Notes: generated by a model from the letters alone, not told the origin. A stretch of 64,000 bases of DNA from Kitasatospora sp. MAA19 (GCF_029894125.1 NZ_JARXYZ010000018.1:1-64000); one strand, 5' to 3'. Positions 50,523 to 60,656 are shown, counted from the first letter of the stretch. Translations and numbers: made by a program.

Positions 50523-52154
50523 TCAGCAGGTCGTCCCGCTCGGAACCGGCTTGAGGTCGATGAGGTAGGCGTCCACGGCATTCGTGACGCAGGCGTTGCC
50601 GCGGCCGTAGGCGGTGTGGCCGGGCCCCTTGAAGGTGAGCAGCATGCCGCCGGGCAGTTGGGCGGCGAGGCCCTGCGACCACTGGTAGGGCGTGGCCGGG
50701 TCGCCGGTGGTGCCGACGACCAGGGCCGGGGGCAGGCCTTCGGCGTTCACACGGTGCGGCTGCTGCCGCCCGGCGGGCCAGTCCTTGCAGGTGAGTTCGG
50801 CGAGCACGGCGGAGGTACCGAAGACTCCGGCCTCCTGGTTGGCGCGCTCCAGCAGGTCCCAGTAGGGCTGCGGGTCCCTCGGGTGTGGCTGGTCGAGGCA
50901 GTTGACGGCGGTGATGGCGACGGAGGAGTTGTCGGGGGCCTGCTCCGGGGCGGTGTTCGGGTCGGATCCGGTGTCGGAGCTGTCGCCCTGGGCGGACCGG
51001 ACGTGCGTGGCGGATTTGCCGGATATACCGGGGCTGGCGATCTCGGCGAGTTTCGTCCCGTCGCCGCCCCGCGCGGCGCGCAGCGCCTCGGACAGGTCCT
51101 GCCACTGGGACTCGGGTGAGTACATCGACTTGGTGAGGGCGGTGAGCAGCATGTTTTGGTCGAGCCGCTCGGTGGTGCCCTTGATACGCAGCGGGTGCTT
51201 GGCCGTCCGCCGGTGCAGGTCGGTGATCACCTTGTGGATGCCGTCCGGGGTGGTGGCGGGGCAGGCGTCGTGGACCACGGTGACGCACTTCTGAGCGTAG
51301 TCGTCCACCGACTTCCGGAAGGCTTTGCCCTGCTGGAGGGCGGCCTCGGACCAGTCGAGTGAGGGGTCGACGGCGCCGTCGAGGACGAGCGCGCGGACCC
51401 GGTGCGGGAACAGTTCGCCGTAGACGGTGCCGAGGTAGGTGCCGTAGGACCAGCCGAGGTAGCTGAGCTTCTCGTCGCCGAGGGCCGCGCGCAGCACGTC
51501 CATGTCGCGGGCCGCGTCCAGTGTCCCGACGTGCGGCAGGATGGCTCCGCTGCGGGCCTTGCAGGAGGCGACCTGCTTCTCGGCGTCCGCGAGCGCGGCG
51601 CTGCGTTCGGCACCGGTCTTCGGATACGCACTCGTCGAGGCGGCGTCGGATTCGGGCTGGTCCTGGTCGGCGGAGTCGGAGGAGCCGCAGTCGATGGCCG
51701 GCTTGCTGCCGGCCACGCCCCGCGGGTCGAAGCCGACGATGTCGAAGCGGGCGCGCGCCCGTTCGCCGAAGGAGGAGAGGCCGCCGGACTTCAGTTGCTC
51801 GACCCCGGATTCGCCCGGTCCGCCGGGGTTGAAGACCAGGGAGCCCATGCGCTGGGCGGGGTCCGCCGTGACGGACCTGGCCAGCGGCAGGGTGAAGGTC
51901 TGGCCGGTCTCCGGGTGCGCGTAGTCCACCGGGACGGTCAACGTGGCGCACTGGAGCTCGCCGCATGTGGTCCAGGTCGGCTTCTGCCGGTAGAAGGTCT
52001 GCAAAGCGCTCTGCTGCGCGGAGCCGGTCGGCGCCGTGTCGGCGCCCTCCGCAGCCGTGTCCCCGGTCGCCGGGATGCATCCGGCAAGTGCCGTGACGCC
52101 GAGTGCGGCCAGGGCCAGGATCAGGCCGGCGCGCTTGCTCGTCGGGTAATTCAT
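50523..52154 (-). CDS. Secreted alpha/beta-hydrolase lipoprotein (tripeptidyl aminopeptidase-like)
   Basis: I choose the ATG at 52154, which follows CTCTGGAGTACCCCC. The 543-residue product has a signal peptide with lipobox LAGC (Cys26). The alpha/beta-hydrolase fold shows the oxyanion segment FNPGGPGESG (about 109-118), nucleophile Ser236 in GWSYG, a late Asp in TTGDPATPYQW and His in GPGHTAYG. This matches the SlpD/SlpE and TAP family of Streptomyces, which trim N-terminal peptides outside the cell. The lipid anchor would hold it at the membrane. The kinase gene follows directly. Confidence 0.92.
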   Translation of the reverse strand: MNYPTSKRAGLILALAALGVTALAGCIPATGDTAAEGADTAPTGSAQQSALQTFYRQKPTWTTCGELQCATLTVPVDYAHPETGQTFTLPLARSVTADPAQRMGSLVFNPGGPGESGVEQLKSGGLSSFGERARARFDIVGFDPRGVAGSKPAIDCGSSDSADQDQPESDAASTSAYPKTGAERSAALADAEKQVASCKARSGAILPHVGTLDAARDMDVLRAALGDEKLSYLGWSYGTYLGTVYGELFPHRVRALVLDGAVDPSLDWSEAALQQGKAFRKSVDDYAQKCVTVVHDACPATTPDGIHKVITDLHRRTAKHPLRIKGTTERLDQNMLLTALTKSMYSPESQWQDLSEALRAARGGDGTKLAEIASPGISGKSATHVRSAQGDSSDTGSDPNTAPEQAPDNSSVAITAVNCLDQPHPRDPQPYWDLLERANQEAGVFGTSAVLAELTCKDWPAGRQQPHRVNAEGLPPALVVGTTGDPATPYQWSQGLAAQLPGGMLLTFKGPGHTAYGRGNACVTNAVDAYLIDLKPVPSGTTC

Positions 52155-52479
52155 GGGGGTACTCCAGAGGGACTTGGCAGGGTTGTTGCGCACGGCGCCC
52201 GCAGTGGTCAGCGGCACTGGCACCACCTCGGCGGCCCGGGGCGGCTGGGCCGAGGGCTCCATCCGGCGGGCCGGTGGTGGTCCCCGGGCGCGTGGGGGAT
52301 CGCGCCCGGGGGTGTCTCACGGCGCCGCGTGCCGGTCCGCCCACGTGTCTCCCGGGCGAACGGCCGCGCTGCTCGGCTCCTGCCGGTTCGCTCCGCTGTG
52401 ACCTCGCAGATCATTGCCGAGCGAAGCTGAGGATTTGATGAGGGCGGCCCGGGCCGCACATCGGGCTATCCTGACCGCC
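52155..52479. other. Divergent intergenic region
   Basis: Between the peptidase and response-regulator starts I see no gene. TATCCT at 52467-52472, just before the GTG at 52480, could be a -10 element for a leaderless transcript. Confidence 0.35.
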
Positions 52480-53166
52480 GTGCGAGTACTGGTGGCCGAA
52501 GACGACGATGACCTGCGGTTTGCCGTGTCCGCAGCACTGCGCAGCGAGGGGCTGGCCGTCGACGAGGTGGCCGATCTTCCGGCCGCCGACGAGGCGCTGT
52601 TCGTCACCGAATACGACTGCGCGGTGTTCGACCGGATGCTGCCCTCCGGGGACGCCGTCGAGTACGTGCGCGAGCTGCGCCGAGCCGGGCGGACCGTCCC
52701 GGTGCTGTTCCTCACCGCTCGGGACACGGTCGCCGACCGGGTCGAGGGGTTCGCCGTCGGCGGCGACGACTACCTGGTCAAGCCGTTCGCGGTGCCCGAG
52801 CTGGCGGCCCGGGTGCACAGCCTGTGCCGACGGGCGGCCACCGTCCGGCCCCCGGTGCAGCGGTTCGCCGACCTGGAGATCGACACCGCCCGCCGCCAGG
52901 TGCACCGGGACGGCGTGCTGCTGATGCTGACCCGCAAGGAGTTCGCCGTATTGGAGTTGCTCGCGGCCCGGGCGGACCAGGCCGTACCCCGCGCCGACCT
53001 GATCGAGAAATGCTGGGACGAGATGACCGAGCCGAACTCCAACGTCGTCGAGGTGCTGGTCTCCCAGCTGCGCCGCAAGCTCGGCGACCCGCCGCTGATC
53101 CACACGGTCCGCGGCGTGGGCTACCGACTGGCGCCGCCCGGCAGCGGCGACGGCGGCCGAGGATGA
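52480..53166 (+). CDS. OmpR-type response regulator
   Basis: From the GTG at 52480 the product has 228 residues; an ATG at 52438 with GAGG before it is an alternative. The receiver domain has VLVAEDDDDLR, Asp51 in VFDRMLPSGD, Thr in LTARD and Lys101 in LVKPF. The C-terminal winged helix reads LLMLTRKEFAVLELLAARAD and SNVVEVLVSQLRRKLGD with the final VRGVGYRL. The stop overlaps the kinase start (ATGA). Confidence 0.95.
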   Translation: MRVLVAEDDDDLRFAVSAALRSEGLAVDEVADLPAADEALFVTEYDCAVFDRMLPSGDAVEYVRELRRAGRTVPVLFLTARDTVADRVEGFAVGGDDYLVKPFAVPELAARVHSLCRRAATVRPPVQRFADLEIDTARRQVHRDGVLLMLTRKEFAVLELLAARADQAVPRADLIEKCWDEMTEPNSNVVEVLVSQLRRKLGDPPLIHTVRGVGYRLAPPGSGDGGRG

Positions 53167-54419
53167 CGGCCGCGGCCCGGATCCGGCGGCTGCGCTGGCG
53201 ACTCACCGCACTGTTCTCTCTCACCAGCGCGATCGGACTGATCGGCCTGGCGGCGTTCGCCATCCACACCGACGACAACTCCTGGAGCGACCGGCTCGAC
53301 GACGCGCTCACCCTGCAGACCCGCCAGGCGATCCTGCTCCTGAGCTTCGACGACGACGGCCGGCTCGAAGCGCGGTACCTGCAGGACGGGATGGAGACCG
53401 ACTGCCCGCCGGTGACCGTGGTGACCGGTACGGCCGACCAGCCCACCGTTGCCTACACCCCGCGCAAGCCCTGCGTCCGAGCCCACACCGAGGACCTGGA
53501 AGCGGTGGCCGCGGAAGCAATGCGAGAGGGATCGACCGTCGTGGCCGACGCACGCAGCGACAACGGCCACCGGATCCGGCTACTCGCCGAGCCCTACGCG
53601 GGAGCCAATGGCCAGTCGACGGCCGGCGCAGTGGTCGCAGCCGACGACACCACCGGCGACCGGGCCGCGCACCGCAAACTGGCTCTGCTCCTGGTGGCCG
53701 GCTGTGCGGTCCTGGTCGCCCTGTCCGCCGTGGCCGGGCACCTGCTCTCCGGGCGGGCGATCCGGCCGGCGCTGACAGCGCTGCAGCAACAGGAGGAGTT
53801 CCTCGCCGACGCCGCCCACGACCTGCGCACTCCCACCGCATCGCTACGCGGCCTCGCGGAGACTGCGCTGCGCGACGACGAGCACCGCACCGCCGCGCTC
53901 GAACGGACCGTGCGCCTGGCGTCCCGGATGGGCGACCTGATCGACGGCCTGCTCACCCGGGCCCGGCTGATGGCCGGTGTCGGCACCCTGGCCAGCCAGC
54001 CGCTACGCCTGGACCAGCTCGTCGAGGTGGTCGTCGACGACATCGAAACCGGCGAGCACCACGTGAGCGTCCACACCGAACCGGTCGTCGTGGTCGCCGA
54101 TCCCGACCTGCTCCGGCGGGCGGTGGCCAACCTGCTCGGCAACGCGCTCCTCCACGGCCATGCCCCGGGCCTGCCCGCAGAAGTCGACGTCACCGTGGCC
54201 GCCGACGGAACGGTGACCATCGACGACGCCGGACCCGGCATCCCCCCGGCTCTCGCCGACTCCCTCTTCCAGCGCTTCCACAGCGGCTCCGGCTCCACCG
54301 GCCTCGGGCTGTCCATCGCCTCCTGGGTCGCCCACGCCCACAGCGGCACCCTCGACGTCGGCACCAGCCCGCGCGGCGGCGCCCGCTTCACCCTCCGCCT
54401 CCCGCCCCGGACGAAGTAG
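53163..54419 (+). CDS. Sensor histidine kinase (HisKA/EnvZ type)
   Basis: The ATG at 53163 overlaps the regulator stop. The 418-residue product has two membrane segments (about 14-34 and 175-197) bounding an extracellular sensor of about 140 residues with two Cys. It then has HisKA with His219 in AHDLRTP, and HATPase motifs NLLGNALLHG, DDAGPGIPP and GLGLSIA. It presumably responds to an envelope signal and phosphorylates its partner. It may control the divergent peptidase-kinase pair, which is inference. Confidence 0.94.
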   Translation: MTAAARIRRLRWRLTALFSLTSAIGLIGLAAFAIHTDDNSWSDRLDDALTLQTRQAILLLSFDDDGRLEARYLQDGMETDCPPVTVVTGTADQPTVAYTPRKPCVRAHTEDLEAVAAEAMREGSTVVADARSDNGHRIRLLAEPYAGANGQSTAGAVVAADDTTGDRAAHRKLALLLVAGCAVLVALSAVAGHLLSGRAIRPALTALQQQEEFLADAAHDLRTPTASLRGLAETALRDDEHRTAALERTVRLASRMGDLIDGLLTRARLMAGVGTLASQPLRLDQLVEVVVDDIETGEHHVSVHTEPVVVVADPDLLRRAVANLLGNALLHGHAPGLPAEVDVTVAADGTVTIDDAGPGIPPALADSLFQRFHSGSGSTGLGLSIASWVAHAHSGTLDVGTSPRGGARFTLRLPPRTK

Positions 54420-54829
54420 GCCAACCCCCGGCGATGCGCGCGCCCACGATCGGTGCGCCGCCCCATCGACATGAGTGTGCCGCGCCGCTCGAGAAGCCGG
54501 GCCGCAGCGGCAGCCTGCCGCACGGGGCGGTCGATGGACGAACGCGACTGGAACCGCTGCCCTGTTGGACAGTTGTCACGACTGGAGCCCTGTCAGTCCG
54601 GGCATACCGCCGATACCGCCGCTGGCGGGTCCGGCTGGGACTCCCCCACGAGCGCAACCGGACCCCTGGCCGGCGGCCGGGCCTGGACGCGACTCCCCCA
54701 CGGAGCAGCAACCGGGCCCTCATGCTGTCCAACCAGCGACACGCAGCGTACATGCCATCTCCACGGAGCGCTACCGCGCACCCAGAACCCGATCCCCTGG
54801 CCTCCGAGAGGCCCACGGGGGTGCACGAC

Positions 54830-54960
54830 GACGTCGTTGGGGTGTACCGGCTCTCACGTCCCTGGCGACGATGCCCTCGACGCCGACGTCCACAAGGCCG
54901 TCGTACCAGCGCAGTGCCTGGTCGCGGTCGTAAGTGGCCATCATGGCCTGCACCTGCGAG
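54830..54960 (-). pseudogene. Possible DNA-ligase fragment
   Basis: The minus strand reads DRDQALRWYDGLVDVGVEGI followed by VARD, similar to the GVEGIVAK segment of ATP-dependent DNA ligases. Only about 40 residues are recognisable and neither end is present. The region 54420-54829 before it holds nothing I can recognise. Confidence 0.3.
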
Positions 54961-55144
54961 TCCGCGCCCTGGCCCGCGGCCGGACGGCCCGTTGCCGAGC
55001 TCAGCAGCCGGTAGGGCGATCGACTGCGGCACGGCCGCCCGGTCGGCAGGTGCGGGTCGTCCACGACCAGGGGGCTGCGCTGTGACCGACTCGGGCCGGG
55101 CTGATGCACCCGCACCGCCGCCCAAGCTGCCGTCGTTGACGGGA

Positions 55145-55305
55145 GTTCGCAAAACCGGAGTTGGCGCCGCAGGCCATGCCGCCGGGGTTGAAGGCGATCG
55201 GGGTGGTGACCGGCATGTCGGTCTCGCCGACCAGGCCGCCGTCGATGTACAGCTGAGCCCGGCCGGGTGCGCCCTTGCCGTGGGCGATGTCGGGGGCGCC
55301 GGCTG
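55145..55305 (-). pseudogene. Arylsulfatase C-terminal fragment
   Basis: The minus strand reads GKGAPGRAQLYIDGGLVGET and MPVTTPIAFNPGGMACGANS, a well-conserved C-terminal stretch of actinobacterial arylsulfatases. The catalytic domain with the formylglycine Cys/Ser is absent. It is one of several short fragments in 54.4-56.2 kb. Confidence 0.55.
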
Positions 55306-55350
55306 GCAAGCGCCAGCACCGTGCGGACGGTGATCCGCAGGAAGCGCAGC

Positions 55351-56168
55351 AGCCTCCGCCTTCACCCACACCCAACTCGCCGCCGGACGCGGCCAGGTCA
55401 CCGTCCACCGCCGCCTCGCCACGCTCTCCAGCGCCCTCGGCGACGCCGTCCGCCACCGCCGGCTCCCCTGCAACCCGGCCCGCCCCACAGTCATCCCGAG
55501 GCCCGCGGCGGCCGAGCGCCCCATCTGGACCGCGCCGGATGCGATCCGCTTCCTCGACTGCGGCCACGCCACAGACCGTGCCTTCGCCGACCTCATCGAG
55601 GTCCTCATCGGTACCGGCATCCGCAAAGGCGAAGCCCTCGGCCTGCACTGGAACGACGTCCACCTACCCGAACGCGTCCTCTACATCCGCTACACGCTCT
55701 CCGTCATCGACGACAACCGCCTGATCATCACCTCACCGAAGACCCGCTCCAGCAACGCCTGGGTCGCCATATCCCCTCGCGTCGCCATCGCGCCGCACCA
55801 CCGCGCCGAGGACAAGAGCCCCTCACAATTCCGTGCGGACGATGGCGGTTTCGTCTTCCACCACCCCGACGGACGCCCCCTTCACCCCCGCCTACGTCCT
55901 CAACCACGTCCACTACCTCTGCCGCGAGTTCGGCCTCCCGCGCACCACCGTCCACGACCTTCGCCACCTCGCGACCACCATCTCCATCACCGCCGGCGTC
56001 CCCCTCACCGTCGTCTCCAAGACCCTGCGGCACGCCGCCCTGTCCACCACCGCGAACATCTACGGCCACCTCACCACCCAGGCCGCCCGCGACGCCGTCG
56101 ACACCATCGACCACGCCCTCACCTCAGCCGACCCCATCGAGCTCCCAAGCCCGCGCTCACACCACTAG
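55351..56168 (+). pseudogene. Tyrosine integrase, 5'-truncated and frameshifted
   Basis: From about 55361 one frame reads FTHTQLAAGRGQVTVHRRLA, IGTGIRKGEALGLHWNDVHL (catalytic Arg) and SPKTRSSNAWVAISPRVA. In a C-run near 55885 the homologous reading shifts frame and continues FTPAYVLNHVHYLCREFGLP, HDLRHLATTIS, TLRHAALS and NIYGHL with the Tyr, to the stop at 56166-56168. The arm-binding N-terminus is missing. The last 90 codons are nearly identical to the fragment at 15458-15722, which lies in the opposite orientation. Confidence 0.85.
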
Positions 56169-56283
56169 AGTTCGCAACCAGAGGGCGGTCGCCGCCCCGG
56201 CCAGGATGGCAAGCAGCGTCGGCGGGGGCGAGTTCCCGCTGCCTTGGGCTCCTTGTCAGCCCGCACCGCTACTGTCTTCGCTC

Positions 56284-57873
56284 ATGACCGCGTTACCCGA
56301 ACATCAGCTCCGGGACCTCTTGGCGGAACAGCTGGACGTTCTCGAACCAGGACTGACCCTGGTCCGCTGCGAGTTTGCGCTGAGCGACGCGCCGCTCCGT
56401 GCGAGGGGTTGGATTGACATCCTCGCTCGCGATCGACACGGCCTGTGGGTAATCATCGAGTTGAAGCGTGCGACGTCCACGTCGCGTGAGGCGTTGCACG
56501 AGGTCGCGAAGTACGCTGAGCTGCTCCAGCGTGACAAGCAGGTCGCGCCTGACCGCATCCGTACCCTTATCGTGTCGACCGACTGGCGCGAACTGCTCGT
56601 GCCGGTCAGCAACATGGCCCGGGACTGGAACCATGACCTTCGCGGCTACGAACTCCAGGTACATGACGACCGGACACTGAGCGCAGAGCGCGTCGCGCTG
56701 CTTCCCTCGTCGCCGGAACAGTACGTCACGCCGGTGCATGGCATGTACCTCTACGCGACCCCCCAAGACCGCGACCGAGGATGGAGGCACATCCGGCAGA
56801 TCGCTTCCGAGATCGGCGCGCCCAACCTACTTGCTGCCGACTTTGATCGCGTCAGCGCCAAGAACACCGTCATCGCGCACTACGGCCTGTACCTGGGCGT
56901 CGGCACCGTGGAGTGGGGGAACGCGTTGTCGGACTCCCCGGAGGCGGACGGGTACGCCGCGGAGCACCCAGCCGAATATGAGGCACTGTGCGAAATCAAC
57001 GCTCGCGTTCGCTGCGTGGGAGTCGAGTCGGCTTACCCGGGGGTGCTGGGCACTCTCCTGGGCGATCCCAATTGGGACATCACCGGGTATCGGGGCACTG
57101 GAGCGTTCGCTCTGGACAACGGGGCGTATGAGGAACGCGACTGGCTGCTGATGCTGGTCGGTCACGATCGCGGGGACGGGCACTTCAAGTTCATAGGCTC
57201 CGCTAATCCCCGGATCACCAGCCGCTGGCGCTCCTTTGTGGACCAGGCCATGACCAGCCTCGGCGGCAACCCCGATTGGGAGATGCTCGTCCGAGCGTGG
57301 CTGGAGCGAGTTGCTCAGCAGCCAGGCGACATTGACGTCGTCTTGTGGATCCATAACCCGTGTGACCTCATTCAGACCATCATCTACGGATGGCCGGACG
57401 ATCTGGCCCGGTGGCAGCCACGTATCAAAGCCGTCGCCCGCTTCCCTGACGGCAGCCGCTCCGTCGCCGAGGGCATGCTGTGTGCGAACAGCGCCGGTGG
57501 CGCACCAGGCTTCCACCACTACGCCCACGAGGTGTACCGCGATCCGGTCAACTGGATGACAACTCGATACAGCGGCACCACCTGGGTGAGTGACCTGGAC
57601 CTGGTTCGCCGTCTCGGCCTGCGCTACATGTTCCTTGAGATCACCAGCGACCACACTCAGCCTCCAACCTCAGAAGATGAGCGCGGACTCTGGCTGGTCG
57701 AGGACGGGCAGGCGACCCGCTACTCGTCCAATGACCCGGAGTTCTTCCTGACCTGGCAGCTCAACACCCACAACGGGAAACTCGTGACCCTTCGAGAGTT
57801 CCTGACGACGTACCGCTACGAGGTCAACACACTCCGCATTGAGTACCGCGACTGCATAGACGTGAGGCGCTGA
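56284..57873 (+). CDS. DUF91/NucS-like nuclease with large C-terminal domain
   Basis: I choose the ATG at 56284; the frame is open upstream through the integrase pseudogene. The first 130 residues form a PD-(D/E)xK nuclease fold like DUF91/NucS C-terminal domains: RGWIDILARDRHGLWVIIEL with Asp45, then Glu59-Leu-Lys61. The remaining 400 residues are unrecognised and look globular, with many aromatic residues (HFKFIGSANPRITSRWRSF). It may be a stand-alone nuclease of a defence or repair system. Its stop overlaps the ATG of a broken downstream gene (TGATG), so it once belonged to an operon. Confidence 0.8.
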   Translation: MTALPEHQLRDLLAEQLDVLEPGLTLVRCEFALSDAPLRARGWIDILARDRHGLWVIIELKRATSTSREALHEVAKYAELLQRDKQVAPDRIRTLIVSTDWRELLVPVSNMARDWNHDLRGYELQVHDDRTLSAERVALLPSSPEQYVTPVHGMYLYATPQDRDRGWRHIRQIASEIGAPNLLAADFDRVSAKNTVIAHYGLYLGVGTVEWGNALSDSPEADGYAAEHPAEYEALCEINARVRCVGVESAYPGVLGTLLGDPNWDITGYRGTGAFALDNGAYEERDWLLMLVGHDRGDGHFKFIGSANPRITSRWRSFVDQAMTSLGGNPDWEMLVRAWLERVAQQPGDIDVVLWIHNPCDLIQTIIYGWPDDLARWQPRIKAVARFPDGSRSVAEGMLCANSAGGAPGFHHYAHEVYRDPVNWMTTRYSGTTWVSDLDLVRRLGLRYMFLEITSDHTQPPTSEDERGLWLVEDGQATRYSSNDPEFFLTWQLNTHNGKLVTLREFLTTYRYEVNTLRIEYRDCIDVRR

Positions 57874-58275
57874 TGCGCGCCCACCGCGATGTCGTCGCCG
57901 CCACCTTCCGCTGGAACGCCGCAGGTATGACCTGGCTGACCGCCGATCCTCACACCCAACTGGCGCGCCTGGTCGAACAGCACGAATAGCTCGCCGCGAT
58001 CGACGCCTTCGCCCAGGCCCGCGAGAGCGCCGGCTCCCTGCTCGATGGGCACGGTCTGCGCATCCCGCCGACTACCCCGAACAGTGGGACGATCTCGTCC
58101 GGGCCATCAACGCGCTCGACCACCACTGGGAGGCTGATGCCGCCGATCGCGATCTCGCTGCTCGTGCAGGGAGCTGCGCGCCCACGCGACGCCCGGCCAG
58201 GCCGCGCTCGCCCTCGCGGACGCCCTGGGCGACCGTGACACCAACGCCTACGCGGCGGCCCTCCAGAGGTACTGA
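57873..58275 (+). pseudogene. Broken gene coupled to the nuclease
   Basis: ATG at 57873 starts RAHRDVVAATFRWNAAGMTW and meets TAG at 57987-57989. Coding-like sequence goes on in frame (LAAIDAFAQARESAGSLLDG), shifts to DYPEQWDDLVRAINALDHHW, and ends AALALADALGDRDTNAYAAA to TGA 58273-58275. One stop and at least one frameshift break it. The family is not recognised. Confidence 0.5.
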
Positions 58276-58316
58276 CCGGCGGAAGCCAGCCCTCCGGCGA
58301 GAACGGCCGGCTCGCG

Positions 58317-59053
58317 GTGCACGTATGCGTCCTGGATCCCGTAAGCCGCGGCGGCGTGGAGACCCGCGTCCTCGTGGACGGCATGCCGGTGATCGCCGAA
58401 GCCTTCGACTGCGGCGTGGCACACAGCCCGGAACAGCTGCTCGGCACAGGCCAGCTCCAGGCGACCGAGGAGCCGAGGAGCAGAGGGAAGTACAACTCGC
58501 CGAAGCCTGGTGCACCGAGGGCTGCTGCGGCGCGCTGCATGTCACCATCATCCGCGACGGCGACACCGCGCTCTGGCACGACTGGCGCCGAGCACCGGCC
58601 CCGAAGTCCGAACCACCCCTGTATGAACTGCCCGGCCTCCGCTTCGACGCCGCCCAGTACGACGCTGAGATCACCCGCGCGAAGAACGACCACAGCTGGG
58701 AATGGCCAGCCCGCACGCTCGCCGGGCTGATCAGGCAACAACTGCGCCATCAGCCAGGGCGGTTGATCCGGCAGAGCTGCCAGCAGGGATGGATCGGCAC
58801 GCACTATGCCCAACGCGACCGGGTCGAGCTGAGCTTCACATTTCCGGAGCGGCCGAGCTTCGACTCAGACAGCAGCCCCTGGGTGCAGTTCATCTGGAGC
58901 ATCCCGGACAACGGAACCCCACCAGAGGAACAAGCGAACGCGGCCCTCAGACAGCTCGCCGTGGCGAGCCCTGCCACCTACGCGCGCCTCGCCGGCGGCA
59001 GCCGCGAGGCCGCAGAGACCCTCGGCTTCACGTGGCCACCGGAGCCCGACTGA
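58317..59053 (+). pseudogene. Frameshifted hypothetical gene
   Basis: The first part reads VCVLDPVSRGGVETRVLVDG and AFDCGVAHSPEQLLGTGQLQ. Near 58480 the reading moves frame to LAEAWCTEGCCGALHVTIIR and then WEWPARTLAGLIRQQLRHQ, ending at TGA 59051-59053. Joined, it would be a protein of about 245-255 residues. Family not recognised. It lies just after the broken gene above, so the operon behind the nuclease has decayed at two genes. Confidence 0.5.
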
Positions 59054-59673
59054 ACCCGACTTCCCGCCGCCGTCGGCTCCCAGCCCAGCTCCGTGGAGCT
59101 GGGGCCGACGGTGGGCATGGAATGTCTTATGGCGCACTGCTACGGTCCGACCATCTCCCGGTCGCGATCCGTTCGGCATGGTGATCGTGCGCTCTGGACG
59201 GCGTCACCACGGGCACCTGACGCCACGCCAGGAGCGCTGCCCCACCTTCAAACGAAGGCAGCACAGCTACCTCATCGCTGCCCAGCCCAGCTGCCACTTG
59301 GGGCTACGGGAACCTGCGGGCGCGCACTTGATCGACAGCAGATGCGTCAAGTGCGAACCCTCTAGCCGGAATCGCCGATCACAGCGAGCAACCATCTAGC
59401 CGATTGCAGTGATCAGCAAATCGGACATGCGGGATAATGAGCGCATACAGTCACCAGCGCGCAGCACCGAGCGGTCCCCAGCCCCGCCGTCGAACCGTGA
59501 AAACCGTGAGACGAATGTGAGAGGCAGGCCCCAGAACACGCCGAAGGCCGCTTCCTCGCGAACGAGAAAACGGCCTCTGACCTGACCATATGAGGGCCGG
59601 GCCCCCCTTCCCTGCTCATCCGGGCGGTGCCTATCGTCTGGGTATGTACACGGGCTCGGAAAGGAGGCCCTCA
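59054..59673. other. Gap before IS110 remnant
   Basis: I see no gene. AGGCCG at about 59545 and CGGCCT at about 59572 could pair as a weak hairpin. The last 100 bp probably include the IS110 left end. Confidence 0.35.
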
Positions 59674-60156
59674 ATGTCTGTCTACGTCGGTATCGACGTG
59701 CACCGCAAGAGGTCCCAGATCGCCGTGATCGACGAGGACGGTGCGGTGCGGGTCAACCGCAACGTCCCCGACGGCGTGGAGACGGTGCTCGGGGTCATCG
59801 GGGACCTGCCGATCGGCACCCCGGTCGCGTTCGAGGCCACCTACGGCTGGGGCTGGCTGGTCGAACTCCTGGAGGACTACGGATACCAGCCGCACCTGGT
59901 CCACCCGCTGCGGTGCAAGGCGATCGCCTCGGCCAGGCTGAAGAACGACAAGGTCGACGCCGCGATCCTGGGCCGGCTGCTGCGGGCCGACCTCCTGCCG
60001 GAGGCGTGGATCGCCCCGCTGGAGGTACGCCAGCAGCGGGCCCTGCTCCGCCACCGCTTCCAGCTGGTGCGGTTGCGGACGCTCATGCGCAACCGCGTCC
60101 ACGCGGTCCTGGCCGACCTTGGCCACGACCGGCCCGGCAGCCCGGGAGGTCAGTAA
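59674..60156 (+). pseudogene. IS110-family transposase, 3'-truncated
   Basis: The ATG follows GGAAAGGAGGCCCTCA. The 160 residues form the RuvC-like DEDD domain of IS110 transposases: YVGIDVHRKRSQIAVID (Asp8), AFEATYGWGW (Glu54) and LKNDKVDAAILGRLLRADLL (Asp92/Asp95). Full-length enzymes have about 350-400 residues with a C-terminal domain carrying the catalytic Ser. That part is missing: similarity ends near 60120 and another gene's fragment begins. The element cannot move by itself. Confidence 0.85.
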
Positions 60157-60656
60157 TTCCTCCGACATCACCACCGCGGTGCTGCTGCTGGCGGTCGGGC
60201 TCGCGGTCTCCCAGCTGGCGGCGCGCGTCCGGCGGTTGGAGGTCGTCGCCGTGACTGACGCCGGGTACCTCGCCCGGATCCGCGAGGCGGCGGTCGTGGC
60301 GCGCTCCAGGCCGGCGCCTGCGGTGGTGGACCACGTGCGCGCCGAGCTGGTCGGCCTGCTCGGTCTGCGCGGCTGCCGCTTCGAGCACGGCTCGCTGCTG
60401 GGGCACCCGCCGCGCCTGGAACAGGACGCCTCCATCGTCGTCGGGCGCAGGCAGCGGGCGACTAACGCGCTGGGGATGCCGGACGACGAGTTGGAGCTGA
60501 GGGCGTTCGCCGGCGGCCGGTACGTCGGCCGGTTCATGCTCGATGCCGTGCCCGGGAGCAGGCCCGGTCGGCAGGCGCTGGTGGTGGCGGTGACGCTCGC
60601 GGGACCAGGCCGGTGCCGCGCTGGAGTCGTCCAGCCGGCCGGTGAAGGCGGCCTGA
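60152..60656 (+). pseudogene. DUF4118 (KdpD-like membrane) protein, truncated and frameshifted
   Basis: The reading ITTAVLLLAVGLAVSQLAAR is the last membrane segment of a DUF4118 protein, followed by its GAF-like cytoplasmic part (VVDHVRAELVGLLGLRGCRF, then MLDAVPGSRPGRQALVVAVT). An extra G near 60604 shifts the frame. The original end (DQAGAALESSSRPVKAA) then reads to TGA 60654-60656. The first membrane segments were lost at the IS110 junction. Confidence 0.65.

Noticed and set aside
55267..56283. N-terminal extension of the DUF91 nuclease frame through the integrase region
   Set aside because: This part of the frame is out of phase with the integrase and reads as Pro/Arg-rich shadow. The ATG at 56284 begins the conserved domain.
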